Shown piece after piece: positions 11,571 through 24,160 of a stretch of 64,000 bases of DNA. The stretch's first letter is position 1, and every line of letters starts with the position of its first letter. The position numbers were made by a program, and so were the translations under genes. The stretch is from Gnetum montanum (lineage: Eukaryota > Streptophyta > Gnetopsida > Gnetales > Gnetaceae): the NCBI GenBank assembly GCA_015680685.1, contig MNCI01005867.1, positions 1,271 through 65,270 on the forward strand, written 5' to 3'. A model generated the notes under the pieces. It saw only the letters and a program-made list of their open reading frames with translations. It had not been told where the DNA came from and did not search any database.

Positions 11571-12932
11571 ACTACTGATCTACTATTGAAAAATGCTAAG
11601 GACCAGGCATTGGAATGTAGCAGGGGAATTACATAGACCAAAAGGCATCTTGTGATGTGCACAAGTCCCCAGCGACTTGTGAATGTTATTTTGGCTTGGT
11701 CCTTCGATGTGATCTAAATTTGGTTATAGCCACTATAACTATCCAGAAAATTGTAGTAGCAATGCTTAGATATTGTGTCTAGCACTTGATCAACAAATGA
11801 CAATGGGAAATGGTCTTTAAATGTTAACATATTCAGTAGTCAAAAATCAATGCAGACTTGCCACTTGCCACCTTTCTTGGGCACACTAATGAGTGGACTA
11901 ACCCACTCGCTATTCACAGTGGGATAGATAAGCTTTGCCTTCAGGAGTTGTTTGATTTCCTCCTTAATGATCTACTTTAGTTTTGGGTTTAATCTTCTTT
12001 GTGGCTACCTCTTTGGCTTCATGGCTAGATCAGTGTAGATATGATGCTGACATATCCTAGGATTAATCCCTGAGTTTGAGATATGACCAAGCAAAGGCTA
12101 TTAACCATTTTTCAACAACTTTTAACAACATCTATTTTTGTTCTAGAGTAGGATTGGCATTGATTATTACTAGCTTTTCATTTTTAAAAAATACATATTC
12201 CATGCTTGCCAATAGAGTTTTTAATTCAAGAGGCTCTTGCTTGAAATTTTCAAGAATTTTCAATTCTCCCCAATAGGTATCATCATTTACATTATCAGAG
12301 AGTTGGTGATGAACTTGCTCTAGTTCATCCATGCTTGTGACATATGTGCATGTCAAGCTCTCAGTAGCTTCCATGCAAAGTGTGTTGTTCTCAGAATTAG
12401 CAATCAACCACTAGGTACCCTCTTATTATGTGGCTTTTGTGTACAGACACCTTTGAATATCAACTTCTAGTGCACACTGCTTGCATGTAGAGATAAATGC
12501 TTGTTTCATTGCCTAGAGTTTCTGCACATAATTGCATCCTTTATTGCTGTATGTGATGCATGAAAATCACTTCTTCTTGATCTTTTCAAATGCATTTTCT
12601 TTAGGTATTTCTAGAAAAATATCTCATATGCCTATTTTTACACCAACAATGCTTAGCCATGTCCTTCTCATGATGATTGGAAAGTCCCCTTTGCAGTTCT
12701 CCACTTTGATCACTAGGAAATCAATAGAATAAGACCAACCACAAATAGTGGTCACCATGTCTTCTACCAATCCTAATAGAATAGTGATGGACTGATTTAC
12801 CAATTTTAATCTTATATTATTCTTCTTTAGATGAGGTAGGTTCCATGTAGTATACATTTCATGAGAAATTAGGTTGACATTAGAACCTGAGTCGAGAAGA
12901 GCTTTGCATGATTCATTCCTAGCAATTTGCAA
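11571..12932 (-). pseudogene. Athila-like pol fragment of E3: protease and N-terminal reverse transcriptase
   Basis: On the minus strand, 12932-12624 encodes an aspartic protease with the motif LLDSGSNVNLIS followed by SITILLGLVEDM and a WLSIVG segment. The linker 12407-12132 contains HHQLSDN and LLASMEYVF, also found in E7 (58381-58500). From about 11990 to 11571 it reads as reverse transcriptase (SEWVSPL, VPKKGGKW, DHFPLSF, DQVLDTIS, LDSYSGYNQI, PFGLCN region). It ends before the catalytic FMDD, at a junction with an opposite-strand LTR fragment. The protease triad is intact but RT, RNase H and integrase are missing or broken. Confidence 0.8.
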
Positions 12933-12939
12933 ATAAATA

Positions 12940-15543
12940 AGAGGACTCCTAGGATTTGCTAATTTCTTGGGAAGGTTTCCTGCATGGACCCAATCAAATA
13001 TGACATAAGCATAATAGTATGGATCCTGGGCGATGTTTGGTTTAAAGGGAACTTAAAGGAATTTGATACAGATGGAGATGAAGAAATAGGGTTGCCAACC
13101 ACAGGTGTATGTGAGGGCTTAGGTGAACTATGGGATCAAAAGAAATGTCTTTTCTTTGATAGAGTGTTCGAACCACTTGATTGATGAACTAGTTGTAGAT
13201 TAACAGCCCTAGTAGCATTGTGTTGTTTCAATTGAGTTAGGAGTTCACACTGCATAGGTGGAGCAAGTGGTAGTTGTGCAGAGGATGAAGGAGCATGTGC
13301 ACAAACAGGAGGAGGATAAGGGTAAAAGGTAGTATTCCTTCTTGCATGTGGAGAATGAGTTTGATAATAATCAAGAGAATAGTAGTGGGGTTGAGGAGTA
13401 GAAACATGACTAGAAGAGTGACATGGAGACAAGGGTTGCTAAACATAATACGAATATGAATCAGGTTATCTGTAAGGGTATTGCTACCATGGTGGTATTA
13501 GCGCTCATGACTATGGTTACTACCACTGTTGATATTGTTCATATGGTTGTGGTGGAGTTCCACTTGGATAATACTATTGTTGCTAGTGGAATTGCCTAGA
13601 ATTTCCTTGAGGATAAGGCAATCTTCTAGGTGTCTGCCTTTATGCTAGTCGTGGATTCAAGCCATATGCCCCAAATTTTTGTAGGTGTGACACAATAGGA
13701 CAACATCCTTTAGGATGTTCATAATGGTAGATGTTGTACCCATCATCATCATTTGATTTGCTTTCTGCAACTCCTATTGTAATAATCTTGCTCGTACCTT
13801 TTTGATAGGCACGGTCAACTTCCTTGTACCTTCTACACTCACGATCACTACCTTGTTCCTTGGATTTTTCAACAATTTTTAGGATAGCTTGAAATCTACT
13901 ATCCATGGAGTCCCATAATTGATCAAAATTAGCCATAATTTCATATTGAAATTTTTGAAGTGATAAGGTTTTACTATTCACCATCTCATCAAGTAATGAT
14001 TCTTCCTCACTGTTACAAAATCAAACCTCCCTCTTGTGAATGGAAGGATCACGGTTGTACTCTTATGCACTTTCTCATTTCCTTAATTCTCCTTCCTCTT
14101 TAGCTACTTGCTTAATCAATCTTTGGATATGATGGTTTCTTAATTTTGATAGTCACCCTTGGGCATAAACACTAAGGATTCTCCTTATTTCAAATTGAAG
14201 CCTATCTACAATGTTGCAAAGTTGGTCTAGTTGAGAATAATCATGGCTAGGACATCTATGCATTAAGGAATAGTATTGGCCTATGATGGTGTCCAAGGGT
14301 TTGTGTGTCCCTTGTTTCCATCCTTGGATTTTCCTTCTCAAATTAGACACTTGAGAATACATTTGATATTTGTCATTGAACAATTCAAGAATTGTGCTCC
14401 ATCATTTGATAGATTCTAGTTCTAAGGACTAGTACCAATTCTCTACTTCTTTAATGAGTGTCCTAGGAAACAACTTGAGCTTCTACCACTCATTTTCTAT
14501 ATTCTACAAGGCACATGCATCTTGGAAAGCTTGGACACGGGTCTATGAATCTGAGTTATATCCCCCTTTAAATCAAGGAATATTGTTCATGTCTAGCTAC
14601 TTGATTCGACTATCCATTACATGCCTTGTGGGAATTCATACTACCTCTGCAATATTTAGCATACTCTAAGTAGCAAGTAAAGGCTCATCAAGGTCTTGAT
14701 TTTGGTGCCTACGATGCCCTTTGCTACCCCTTCATTCATGTCGATGGGTCTCTCTTGAATTCCTATGTCCTTGATCTTGGCCCACCTAATGGTCCCTTTG
14801 GTTATCTCAATCTTGTTGGTCATCTCCATCATAGTCATGCCCCCTATGACTATGATTAGATATAGAAAAAGAAGATGATGATGACAAAGATGAAGAGAAA
14901 GGAGGACTAGCACCATCATGGTGCCTGCTACCCCCTTTTTGGTGATCATAGCCACGATCATGCTCTTATTTCTTTTCCACATCCCCACCATGACTTCCCT
15001 CTTTGGATCCTCCTTTTTCATTGGATCCATTCTTTCTAGAACCAAGATTGTGGATTGTGGATTGTAGGTTTTGGTTTTGACCTCCTTCATCAAAGTTAAA
15101 GAAAGGGATTTTGCCAAATGGAAAACCCCTAGAGAAGGGTCCTCCACCATCTTTTTGGTATAGCAGGAATGGGGAATCATTGAACTACTTTCCCTTCATA
15201 AATTCATAGTGTTGTTCTAGCTATTGATCCCTAAGACATTGTGCTTTAGTGGGATGATAATCCCTAGCATCACTATCTTGCACAACATACTTAGCATGAA
15301 GTCCTTGGAGGCCCAAATGCACAAGAGTTTGTTGGAGCATCGTAGAAATGGATCGATTGGATGACAACACAATGTTTCCCTCCATGACATGCAACCATAT
15401 TAGTTCATCTTAGTGTAGGATGAAGGTGAAATTAGGTACATAGTCATCAGGATGAGCATATACCACTCGATATTATTGGGGCACCTGCTGATGAACTTTG
15501 TCAAACTTGGGTAGAGAATCACTTTTTTGAGAAGAAGAAATTT
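12940..15543 (-). pseudogene. Athila-like gag of E3
   Basis: Minus-strand frame homologous to gag of E7 and E1. The expected start codon is changed (AAAATTTCTTCTTCT where E1 and E7 have ATGTCTTCT). Recognisable parts are the basic/Asp-rich stretch near 14660-15060, the capsid segment at 14383-14153 (MFNDKYQMYSQVSNLRRK, PLDTIIGQYYS), the cysteine/histidine motif near 13700 (YHYEHPKGCCP) and a Gln/Pro/Tyr-rich C-terminal tail (13432-13136; DYYQTHSPHARR, LLTQLKQHNATRAV). Stops and frameshifts throughout. Confidence 0.75.
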
Positions 15544-15682
15544 TATGTTAGAGAATAAAAATGTAGTGTGATTTTAAATATTTTTATCATTATTTTAAAG
15601 TGTGATATGATTCTAGGGTTCTTTCCAATGATTTTGAATAATTTCCACCAAGTCCTAGATAGCACACATAACTACTAAAAGG

Positions 15683-15700
15683 TCCCCAACAATGGTGCCA
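15683..15700 (-). other. Primer binding site of E3 (tRNA-Asp type, decayed)
   Basis: Minus-strand reading TGGCACCATTGTTGGGGA. It differs from TGGCGCCGTTGCCGGGGA by CpG-to-CpA changes and CC-to-TT. Confidence 0.7.
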
Positions 15701-15701
15701 A

Positions 15702-16523
15702 TGATGAGTAGTGAGGTACCCCTATGCCCAACCATATGAATAAAAAACATTCATGCACAATTTGGTTGAACTCCACAAACCTTGAGTTCCTATGTACACT
15801 GGTTCTAGGAAGTGAAATCTATTCAGGACGATCGTTGTCTTCTTAGTTCCACTCATGAGGTACAAGTGTATGGTTAAGTGTAACTAAGGTATTTAATTTC
15901 TATTATTTTATATTTTATAAGTTTAATCACCTAGAGCAAAAATGAAAGGTATAGGAATTTAATATCTAATTAATCTACTACCTAGCTAGCCTAACACAAG
16001 TACCCGTTTCCACTTTCCAGACACATCCTAAACACATGTAGCATTGCTGGGTTACTAAGTATTACACGTATCCTCGATGTGGTCATGCTTGTGTTCATTA
16101 ACAACTAGAAATTAATTGCTTAATTAAAGTGCATTAAAGTAAAGCTCATGAATAATAAATGCATTAAAGGAAACATTAATCTATTCTTAGTGCTACAAGT
16201 ATTATAAAAAGGACTCATCTTTATTTTCATCACACTGCTATGTTCAAGTACATCAGCGCTTAAATAAAGATCTATACACAGACTCCTACTACAGGCACTT
16301 AGAAATATTCTAACTTTGGAATGGCTAAATTGTAAGAACTTCATTAGTCTATGCAAAAACTAATATCCAAACCATGTGCCCAAGTACTATATTTATAGGC
16401 TAGCATATACCCCATGATATCAGATATGCAACATTACATCTTAGTATCCAATATTGGATGCTCAATATCAAGGCTCTAATATCGTGTATCTGATGTTAGA
16501 ACATGTCAGAACATGATTCATCA
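15702..16523 (-). repeat. 5' LTR of E3 (Athila-like)
   Basis: 822 bp, from TGATGAATCATG (16523) to TACTCATCA (15702) on the minus strand. The TATA box (CTATAAATATAG) is near 16388-16397. The U3 has a perfect 14-bp palindrome ATCCAATATTGGAT at 16446-16459. It interrupts the gag of E4. Confidence 0.7.
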
Positions 16524-17760
16524 GGTGTGTTTTAGCAATAGGCTCTAGAATTTCGTTAAGTGTTGAGTTCCACCTCTAAATGAACCTTTTGACTTGTTCA
16601 AGTGGTCCCTGCCTCACCTTCATTAGTTGATCCAACGTGGCATCTGGCTTTAAGTTGTATCTAAAGTAGTTGGAAAATTGGTTAATCAACTCTTTAAGGG
16701 AAGAGATAGAACCCCTAGGCAAGGTTTGGTACCAATCTAAGGCCTTTCCCTTAAGAAACATGGGGAAAATATGTAATACCATATGAGGCCAAGCTTGCAA
16801 GAAGAGGCACTTACACTGAAAGATAACTGGATGTACATTGGGATTCCCTTCACCATTGTACTTGGTGAAGTTTGCAATAGGCAAGCCTATTGACAAGGTT
16901 ATTTGAGGCACTGTAGGGCTTATGGGAGCATATTGAGAGAAATCTAGCACCTTAAATATTTGAGTTGAATTGACCTTAACTTTTAGCAGCTCCTCATTAA
17001 GATCTTGGATCATTTGGAAGGATTGATCCAAGCCTTGGGGCACCACTATGGGTTGCGGTGCTTGTATTGATGGTTGATAAGGAATTGATGAGGCTTGAGG
17101 TTGCATGATGGGTAGTGATATAGACGAAAGAGGTTGAGTGGACACCATTGTAGATAGGCTAAATAAAGAGAAAGAGGTCTAGGTTAGACCTTATGGTATG
17201 AAGGGAGCAAAGGATTTTTGAGAAGTTTGTATTGCTTGGGGCCCTAATGAGGGTTCCAAAAGTATGACAAAGGGAGATGGTGAGGTAGATATCACCGATG
17301 TTGGATGAATGAAGTGAGGCTATGTGTCAAATGGCATTGATGAAAATAAGGAGGTGGACTAGGACATGGGTTGTGTTTGGTGTGTGGTGATGATGTATGT
17401 GGACCCAAACATGGTTGAATGGATAGGAGGAGAGTTGGGTTGAGGGACTTGTCCCATCGACAAGGTAAGAGACATGGAACTAGGTACAATTGTTTGGGGA
17501 GTCAAAAATTGGAAAAGACTTCCAATAAAGGTGTCCAACTTTTGTTCAAACTCAAACTCATCTTCCTCTTCTTGCTGACCCCCAGAGCCAATCCCCCCAC
17601 TAAACTCATCAACCTCTATGAGTTGTGTGAGCATTTATGCATAAAATTCTATGATGGAGATTTGGTCATAAGGGGATGGGATGTATTCTTTTCCATCCCA
17701 ATGTATCATTTCAAATTAATTCTTAGTGTCAAATTAAGAGTGTGGTATCAATAAATCGAC
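16524..17760 (-). pseudogene. Tat/Ogre-like gag fragment of E4
   Basis: The best open part, 17148-16576, contains the classic Tat capsid core: FTKYNGEGNPNVH, then FPMFLKGKALDWYQTLPRGS, LINQFSNYFRYN and MKVRQGPLEQVKRFI. Upstream, 17634-17359 has an acidic stretch (GGQQEEEDEFEFEQKLDTFI) that matches the same position in E5 (about 43270-43400), so E4 and E5 belong to one family. The rest of gag was cut off by insertion of the E3 LTR at 16523. Confidence 0.75.
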
Positions 17761-19045
17761 TTGTATCTTAGAAAAAAGGAAGTTGTAGAACTCCTCATTA
17801 ATGACCACAAAATCCAGGTTTTTGTCCCTTTGCCTAAGCTATTGCCTTCGTTCTATGACCACAAACTCTTTCAAGTCATAGACATGAATCACATCTTGGC
17901 TAGATGTCATGCTTGCCAAGTTAAGAGGCAAAATGGCTAATCAGAGGAAAGACATTGTCACAATGCTAAAAATGATTTGAAAAGGTTACAAAAGGATGAA
18001 CAAAAGTGGAAATTCTAGCAAGTGGAATTTAAAAATAGCTGAAAATTGATCAATTACTATAAATTGTAAGTGGGGGGTTAAGGGGGATGTACCCATTTTC
18101 CAAAAATAGTAAGCTAGAAGGTGATGTGAAACCTCATCCACACTAGGCTTCCTAGCTACACCTACACTGGGTGTAGTAAAGGAAAAGGAAGGGGATGAGA
18201 TGGGGGGATTTCACACCTTCCTATCCAATGTTGATGAATGGGGGTTAGTTTTGAAAACCAAAATGAAAAGTTTAACCTCTTCACTAAATGATTTTGGCAT
18301 GCTACCAATTTTCATAGCAAGGGGAAGGAGCAAGATTTGGGTGATGGAAATTATCAATGTTGGCTGAGAGAATATTGGCAGCAATATGGGGTAAGGATTG
18401 AACCAAAATGTCAATGCTAGCCTTGGAAATTCATAGAAACTATTGTAAAAATTCCAACACCCAAACACCTACAACCTCCATGCTAGAGTTTCTGTTGTAA
18501 GGGGGTAAGTTGCAGCATTGGGTATTTAAGGTTTTTGTTGAAAAAAATGCAGATCCAAAGTTAGGAGGTAATGTTGTCAATATGGCAGATAGATTTTAAC
18601 ACAAAAATTGGGTAGAGGCCCTTCTTCTAGTGCTAGAAAACTATTAGCAATTGAAAAATTTGATCATTGAAAAATCAAAAATCATAGCACAACTTTAACC
18701 TCAGATCCCTAGGGCCTCTAAAAAAGGGGATTTAGGATGCCCTGGATAGTCTGGAACATCACCTAGGGACTTGGAAAATGCGAAACATGGTTAGAAAGAT
18801 AAAACTGTAACGCAGATCTAAGAAAATAAATGCACCGAAATGGAACAAATAAATCTATCTTGCACACAAATAGAACTGTAAACTTTATTTTAACAAAAAT
18901 AAAGAATGGTTCAAGATATGTGTACAAAAATGTGCCTAGGGTAGTATGGGGGTTCACTTTGATGGGGGCTTGGAATCTATTGCTCTACGATCTAGATGCT
19001 CCACAACTCCCAATGCTTTCAAAACTTTGTTTCCTTTTGCACTAG
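17761..19045 (-). other. Leader region of E4, no gene seen
   Basis: Between E4 gag and its probable LTR. I see no sustained coding frame. It ends at a hairpin with 13-bp perfect arms CCTTTTGCACTAG (19033-19045) and CTAGTGCAAAAGG (19059-19071). Confidence 0.4.
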
Positions 19046-19646
19046 ATCTACAGTGTTGCTAGTGCAAAAGGGGGGTGAGATGTGTGAGGGATTCACAATC
19101 TCAAAGGTGGGTAACAATGGCTATGAGGATCCCACACTAGGGATTTGAGAAGTTGTATATTTGCAAATGTGCAAGAGCTCTTGAATGCAAAAATGGCTGA
19201 AAATTACAAAGTGTGAAAATGCAAAGATTATGGAACCTTAAAATGGTGTAGGGGTTTGGTTTTTATAGGTTTTTGGCCATGAATCTTGTTGTAAATTAGC
19301 TATAATTTGGTTACAAATTGCTACAAATTTTTGCCATGTCCAGGTGGGATAGCTAGATCTTCATCATTAGGGGTAGGTGGATCTTCCTCGTTGGGGGTCG
19401 ATCCTCCTCATTGGAGGTAAATCCTCCTTGCTGGACCCTCCTCATTGAAGATAATATGTAGAAGTCTTGGCCATGTTGTGTCTACATTGGGGAAAAGAAG
19501 AATCAACATTAGGGGGAGGTTAGACCCCTCCACGTTAGGCATTGTGCATCCCCCATCCCTCCATGCTGAAGGTTCATCCCTCCATGTTGGGGGTAGGTGA
19601 GATCTACCCCTCCTCATTAGTGGTAGGTAAGATCTTACCACCCACA
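19046..19646 (-). repeat. Probable 5' LTR of E4 (partial, runs into gap)
   Basis: A minus-strand TATA box (CCTATAAAA) is at 19261-19270, at the distance expected for the R/U5 end. To its right (19330-19640) are imprecise repeats built on GGTAGGTGGATC and ATCCTCCTCATTGG. The right end is lost in the poly-C and assembly gap. The assignment rests on position next to E4 gag, since no second copy is present. Confidence 0.4.
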
Positions 19647-19959
19647 CCCCCCCCCCCCCCCCCCCCCCCCCCCNNNNNNNNNNNNNNNNNNNNNNNNNNN
19701 NNNNNNNNNNNNNNNNNNNNNNNNNNNNNNNNNNNNNNNNNNNNNNNNNNNNNNNNNNNNNNNNNNNNNNNNNNNNNNNNNNNNNNNNNNNNNNNNNNNN
19801 NNNNNNNNNNNNNNNNNNNNNNNNNNNNNNNNNNNNNNNNNNNNNNNNNNNNNNNNNNNNNNNNNNNNNNNNNNNNNNNNNNNNNNNNNNNNNNNNNNNN
19901 NNNNNNNNNNNNNNNNNNNNNNNNNNNNNNNNNNNNNNNNCCCCCCCCCCCCCCCCCCC
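19647..19959. other. Assembly gap flanked by poly-C
   Basis: C27 at 19647-19673, 267 undetermined bases at 19674-19940, then C19 at 19941-19959. Reading frames through it are artefacts. Confidence 0.98.
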
Positions 19960-21509
19960 AGCCCCAGCCCAAATATAGACATTACATGACTCTTTCCACA
20001 TGGGGATGAGGCTTTGACTACTTATGAGGCATTTTTCAACCCCAAAAGTATGAAGTATGTGAGATTGTCCCTCATGGGTTACAATCCTCATATTTACAAT
20101 GAAGTATAGCCTTAGGTTTCATGGGGTGAAGGCTTCATGGTTACACAAGGCTACAACATGCAATTTTGAATGGTGTTTCACTAAGTTGATAAGATTGTGT
20201 TTCACAATCTAAGTAAGAAACACTTAGAATCTATGTATCAGCTAAGATGATTATATCATCATTTCAAAAAAGAAAGTGAATTTCCTTATGTATAGAGGAT
20301 GATACTACATGATGCTAAGCTAGCCAAGGACATCCTAGTATACCATTGAGATAGGGCATTCATATATGATAATGAAAAGAGCTTCAAATTACACAGAATC
20401 ACCTATCATGAATGGAAATCTAATGAAACCTATAACCTCTACTCATGTATGATTAAAAGAATGAGATTAGTACAAGTTTTATTAAAGATTACCTGATCAT
20501 GAGATCAAGATGCTTGATAACAACCCATATTATCACATTAGATCTAGTTCCATCATCAACATGTATCAACATGATTAAAGCTTTAGGTGATACTTTCATA
20601 GTAACATAGAGTGACAACTGATAAATATCTCCTATGTTCAAATCAGTTTTAAAATTCCTACCAGTAAAGTTAAAACTATTTGATTCATAATGAGGGACCT
20701 AAATGAAAAATTTTAGAGGCTCTGTCTAAACTAAAATGTCACTTGAAACTACAACTCTCTTAAGAACATCATATAAAGTAACATGATGCCCTTTAGAGGT
20801 TGCTATGAGGCTGCAAAAGGATAAGTTAGTTTCTTTCAAATGGACAATAGTGGTAATTTGCTGTAGAATTTTATTATCTATCAACTAAAAGGATCATGAA
20901 TTAAGTGCCAATGTGACTAGCTATATAGGATTAGATGAAGGCATATGGCTACTTGAAGAAACAGGTTCCTACTATTACTAGAAAGAAATCTTCATTAATG
21001 TTTTAAAAGGTTGCTTAGGTGCACCAATAACTTTCTCCTTATGTTTTCCTATCTATGACTCATTGGCCTACTAGCTACAAGTAAGGATTCTTACTTAAGG
21101 TGATGAATAGAAATGATTAGATATTTGGGATCTAGTAGGTGAAAGGGTATTTTGGGATTCAATATGGTATGGAACGAGATGGGATTAGGAATAACAAATG
21201 GATTAAGGATTGAAAGTAGAATGATGGGGATGTATAATAGTATCAGATATAGTTGGGTTTTGGTTAATCGAAATAACATGAATGCAATAAGAAGATGAGA
21301 AAGGATGATTTGACTTCAATGAAATGATAGTGTAGTCAAACTAGCAAATTACACAAGGCTTCCGAGACTATAGTGAAGGTTGTTTGTGACTAGTTAAATC
21401 AACGAATAATGTAAGGCTTCCTAGGTGGATAGTTATGAGCTTTATGTTTTAGCATGAAAGTTGAAATAGTATTTCTAGCTTTTAAAAGGGAGAAATAGTA
21501 TTTCTAGTA
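19960..21509. other. Unassigned degraded sequence, probable repeat relic
   Basis: A plus-strand frame with stops at about 20025-20480 reads EAFFNPKSMKYVRLSLMGYN, then LHDAKLAKDILVYH. This is coding-like but not recognised. The remainder (20500-21509) has no supported gene. Confidence 0.3.
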
Positions 21510-21590
21510 TTTCTTTGGCACAATCATGATAGGACTAATCCTATTGTAGATAGCGAGTGGATTAGTCCACTCATGATTGTGCCAAAGAAA
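21510..21590. repeat. Foldback: 32-bp inverted repeat at the broken start of E6 RT
   Basis: Left arm 21510-21541 and right arm 21559-21590 are reverse complements except for two adjacent mismatches, with a 17-bp spacer. The right arm is genuine RT coding sequence (ISPLMIVPKK), so the left arm is an inverted copy of it placed directly upstream. Confidence 0.85.
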
Positions 21591-22283
21591 GGTGGCAAGT
21601 GGTGAGTCTGCATTGATTTCCAGTTGCTAAATATGGCAACATTCAAGGACCATTTTCCATTGTCATTCATTGATCAGGTGTTAGACACAATATCTAGGCA
21701 TTACTTTTATAGTTTCCTAGATGGTTATAATGGCTATAACCAAATCTAGATCACACCAAAGGACTAGGCCAAAACAACATTCATAAGTCCCCAGTGGACT
21801 TTTTCATATGGCAAGATGCCTTTTGGTCTATGCAATGCCCCTGCTACATTCTATTGCCTGGTCCTTAGCATTTTTCAATAGCAAATAAATAGTGGTGTGG
21901 AAGTCTTCATGGATGACTTCTCCACCTATGGAGCTACATTTGAGTAAGTCCTAGATTGCCTTGAGCAAGTGCTAAAGAGATGTGTTGAAACAAACCTTCG
22001 ACTCAATTGGTAAAAGAGTCATCTAATGATCTAGAAGGGAATTATGTTGGGACACAAAATATCACAAGTAGGAATTGAGGTCAACCTTGAAAAAATTAGG
22101 GTCATTCAAGGAATAACCCACCAACTAGAAACTATCAAAGATGTTCCGTCATTTCTTGGACATACTAGCTGCTACTAGCGATTCATAGAGAATTTCTATA
22201 AGATTGCAAGACCATTGGTTGACCTAATAAAAAAAGATACCCATTTTTCTGGACCACAAAATGTGAAAAGACATTCTAGAAAT
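21551..22283 (+). pseudogene. Reverse transcriptase fragment of E6
   Basis: Reads SEWISPLMIVPKKGGKW, DHFPLSFIDQVLDTIS, FLDGYNGYNQI, KMPFGLCNAPATF, the catalytic GVEVFMDDFSTYGATFE and VLGH-type connection (LGHKISQVGIEV, SFLGHTSCY). The FMDD active site is intact and is the Athila-type variant of YxDD. Several in-frame TAG stops occur. It is cut at 22283 by the 3.2-kb insertion. Confidence 0.85.
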
Positions 22284-23882
22284 TGTTGGCGATTATTTGG
22301 GACACGACCGCCAACGAGTGTTCTCGAACAGGATTTAGGTGCTTGTTGATCTCTGGCAATACCAAGGCCCAGATACCTCCAAATAGACTTAGTAGTTAAT
22401 GTGAGTATGTGTGTGTGCTGTTGCGGTGTGCTGTTATGAAAAATGAAATGATTGGGATGTGTGTAAAACTATAAATGACTTATCTTAAAGAGATTCAGCC
22501 AACTTTGCAAAGTACTGTGAGTTGTTGAGAGTTCCTATTCTGTTCAATTGCCTAGTCTATGCGGTCCTTATAATACCTACTTGTAACAAATAAAATTTTG
22601 CAAAAACATTTGAGCACAACTCTACGAATCTACTTCTAATTTTCCCCAGAGAAAGAGATAGTTCCACAAGAAAACTAGAAATAAAACGAGATTCAATGGA
22701 AATAGAAAGAAGAGAAAAAGAAAGCAGATTTGTGTTAAGATCTCAAATATTTAAACAAGGTAAAATGATATGAGTAAACACTTCACAATAAAGCTATCCC
22801 AAATTCAATAACTACTAATTGTTCAAACTTCCAAGGCTTAAATAAGCAATTTCTTCAAGACGATCCTACTATGCTACCCAAAAAAATGCTGCGTAAACTA
22901 TCACGTACGAGACTATATTTTGGCTAGATAATGGATGTCAACAATTGCATTCAACAGAACCTTCAAAAGACTTGACAATTTTTGATTGAAATACCACGGA
23001 GATTCACTTTAAAGATAAAAGAAGTTATTTTGGTCCTATCAAAATACCAAATATTTTCTGAACCCTCTTGATTATTGAATCATTCAACGGCTTGACTACA
23101 TGCAGAGGCTCTCTTACAATAATCTCAATAGCAGTTCTTACACATTGCACAATAATAAAATTCACTACGAAAATGCTCTTAAGGCTTTCAAACACAAGCT
23201 CCTCTATGACAAAATTTTAATAGAAATTTTCTATCATGCAACAAGAACAATAAGAGCAATCTAAAAATCCCAAAACTACTTGCCAAGCATGATACTATCT
23301 AAACCACTAGCTAAAAAATTTAAATAGAATAAGAAAAATATAACTTATAGGACTATGAAAAAGAGGCTAAAATGTTGTCTTTAGCAAGTCATCTTACAAG
23401 CAATCTTTCACAATGTCTTCTTTTCAATCTTTCTCCAAGACCCAAAGTGAGACCCCGAGTGTGATATATTTCTTCTAACCTATAAAGCCTTTTTATAGGG
23501 TCTCATAGGTAGTTAGATATTCCAAAATATCTTGGGTAACTTCTCTCCCAAGTAAGGAAGTTATAACTTGCCCAACAAGTTAGGAGATATTACTTGCCCA
23601 ACAAGTTAGGAAGTTATAACTTATATATGAAGTTAGGAGAAAATCATGCTAACATTGGCATGTGTAAATATGACAAATATTTCTTTTATAAGCAACAACC
23701 TATATAATAATTTTTAAAAAATAAATCCAAGATCTCCATACTATAAGAGCTTCATACAATTGTCATTTTATTTTTATTTAGGATTTTAATTATTAAATAT
23801 CATCCACCTTAGTGTAGATGTTGGTGGAGGTGGCTGCATGGTCTTTAAAATCAATAAAGTTGATCCTTGCAAATTTTTGATG

Positions 23883-24160
23883 CTATATAATTAAATCATA
23901 TGCATTTGCACTTGATGCTAGCTTTATATCCGCATAAAATTTGTTGTTGGCCTCCTTGGAAAAGTGACGTTCACTGGAAAAAGAAATTCGAATACGATGA
24001 TGGTTACTTGGCACCATTACCGGAGGTGCTTCAATCAGCAACACATTCCTTGATAACCAATTGGCAGTGAGCGATTGATCTCCGATTCCTGTGCACGTCT
24101 CAAGAACGCCTTCGAATGTGAAGGCATCAGGCCGGAAGCAGACCCGTTTCTGCAAATAGT
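23883..24160 (-). pseudogene. PPR-like gene fragment fused to unidentified sequence
   Basis: A 90-codon open frame whose first part, RPDAFTFEGVLETCTGIGD, has the look of a plant pentatricopeptide repeat. The remainder (LLIEAPPVMVPSNHHRIRIS, RHFSKEANNKFYADIKLAS) is not a PPR and was not identified with confidence; a weak likeness to the C-terminus of PLP-dependent oxoamine synthases is possible. Likely a chimera of captured exons rather than a working gene. Confidence 0.4.

Noticed and set aside
19408-20091. Several long frames with glycine or proline runs around the gap
   Set aside because: Produced by undetermined bases and poly-C, not coding.
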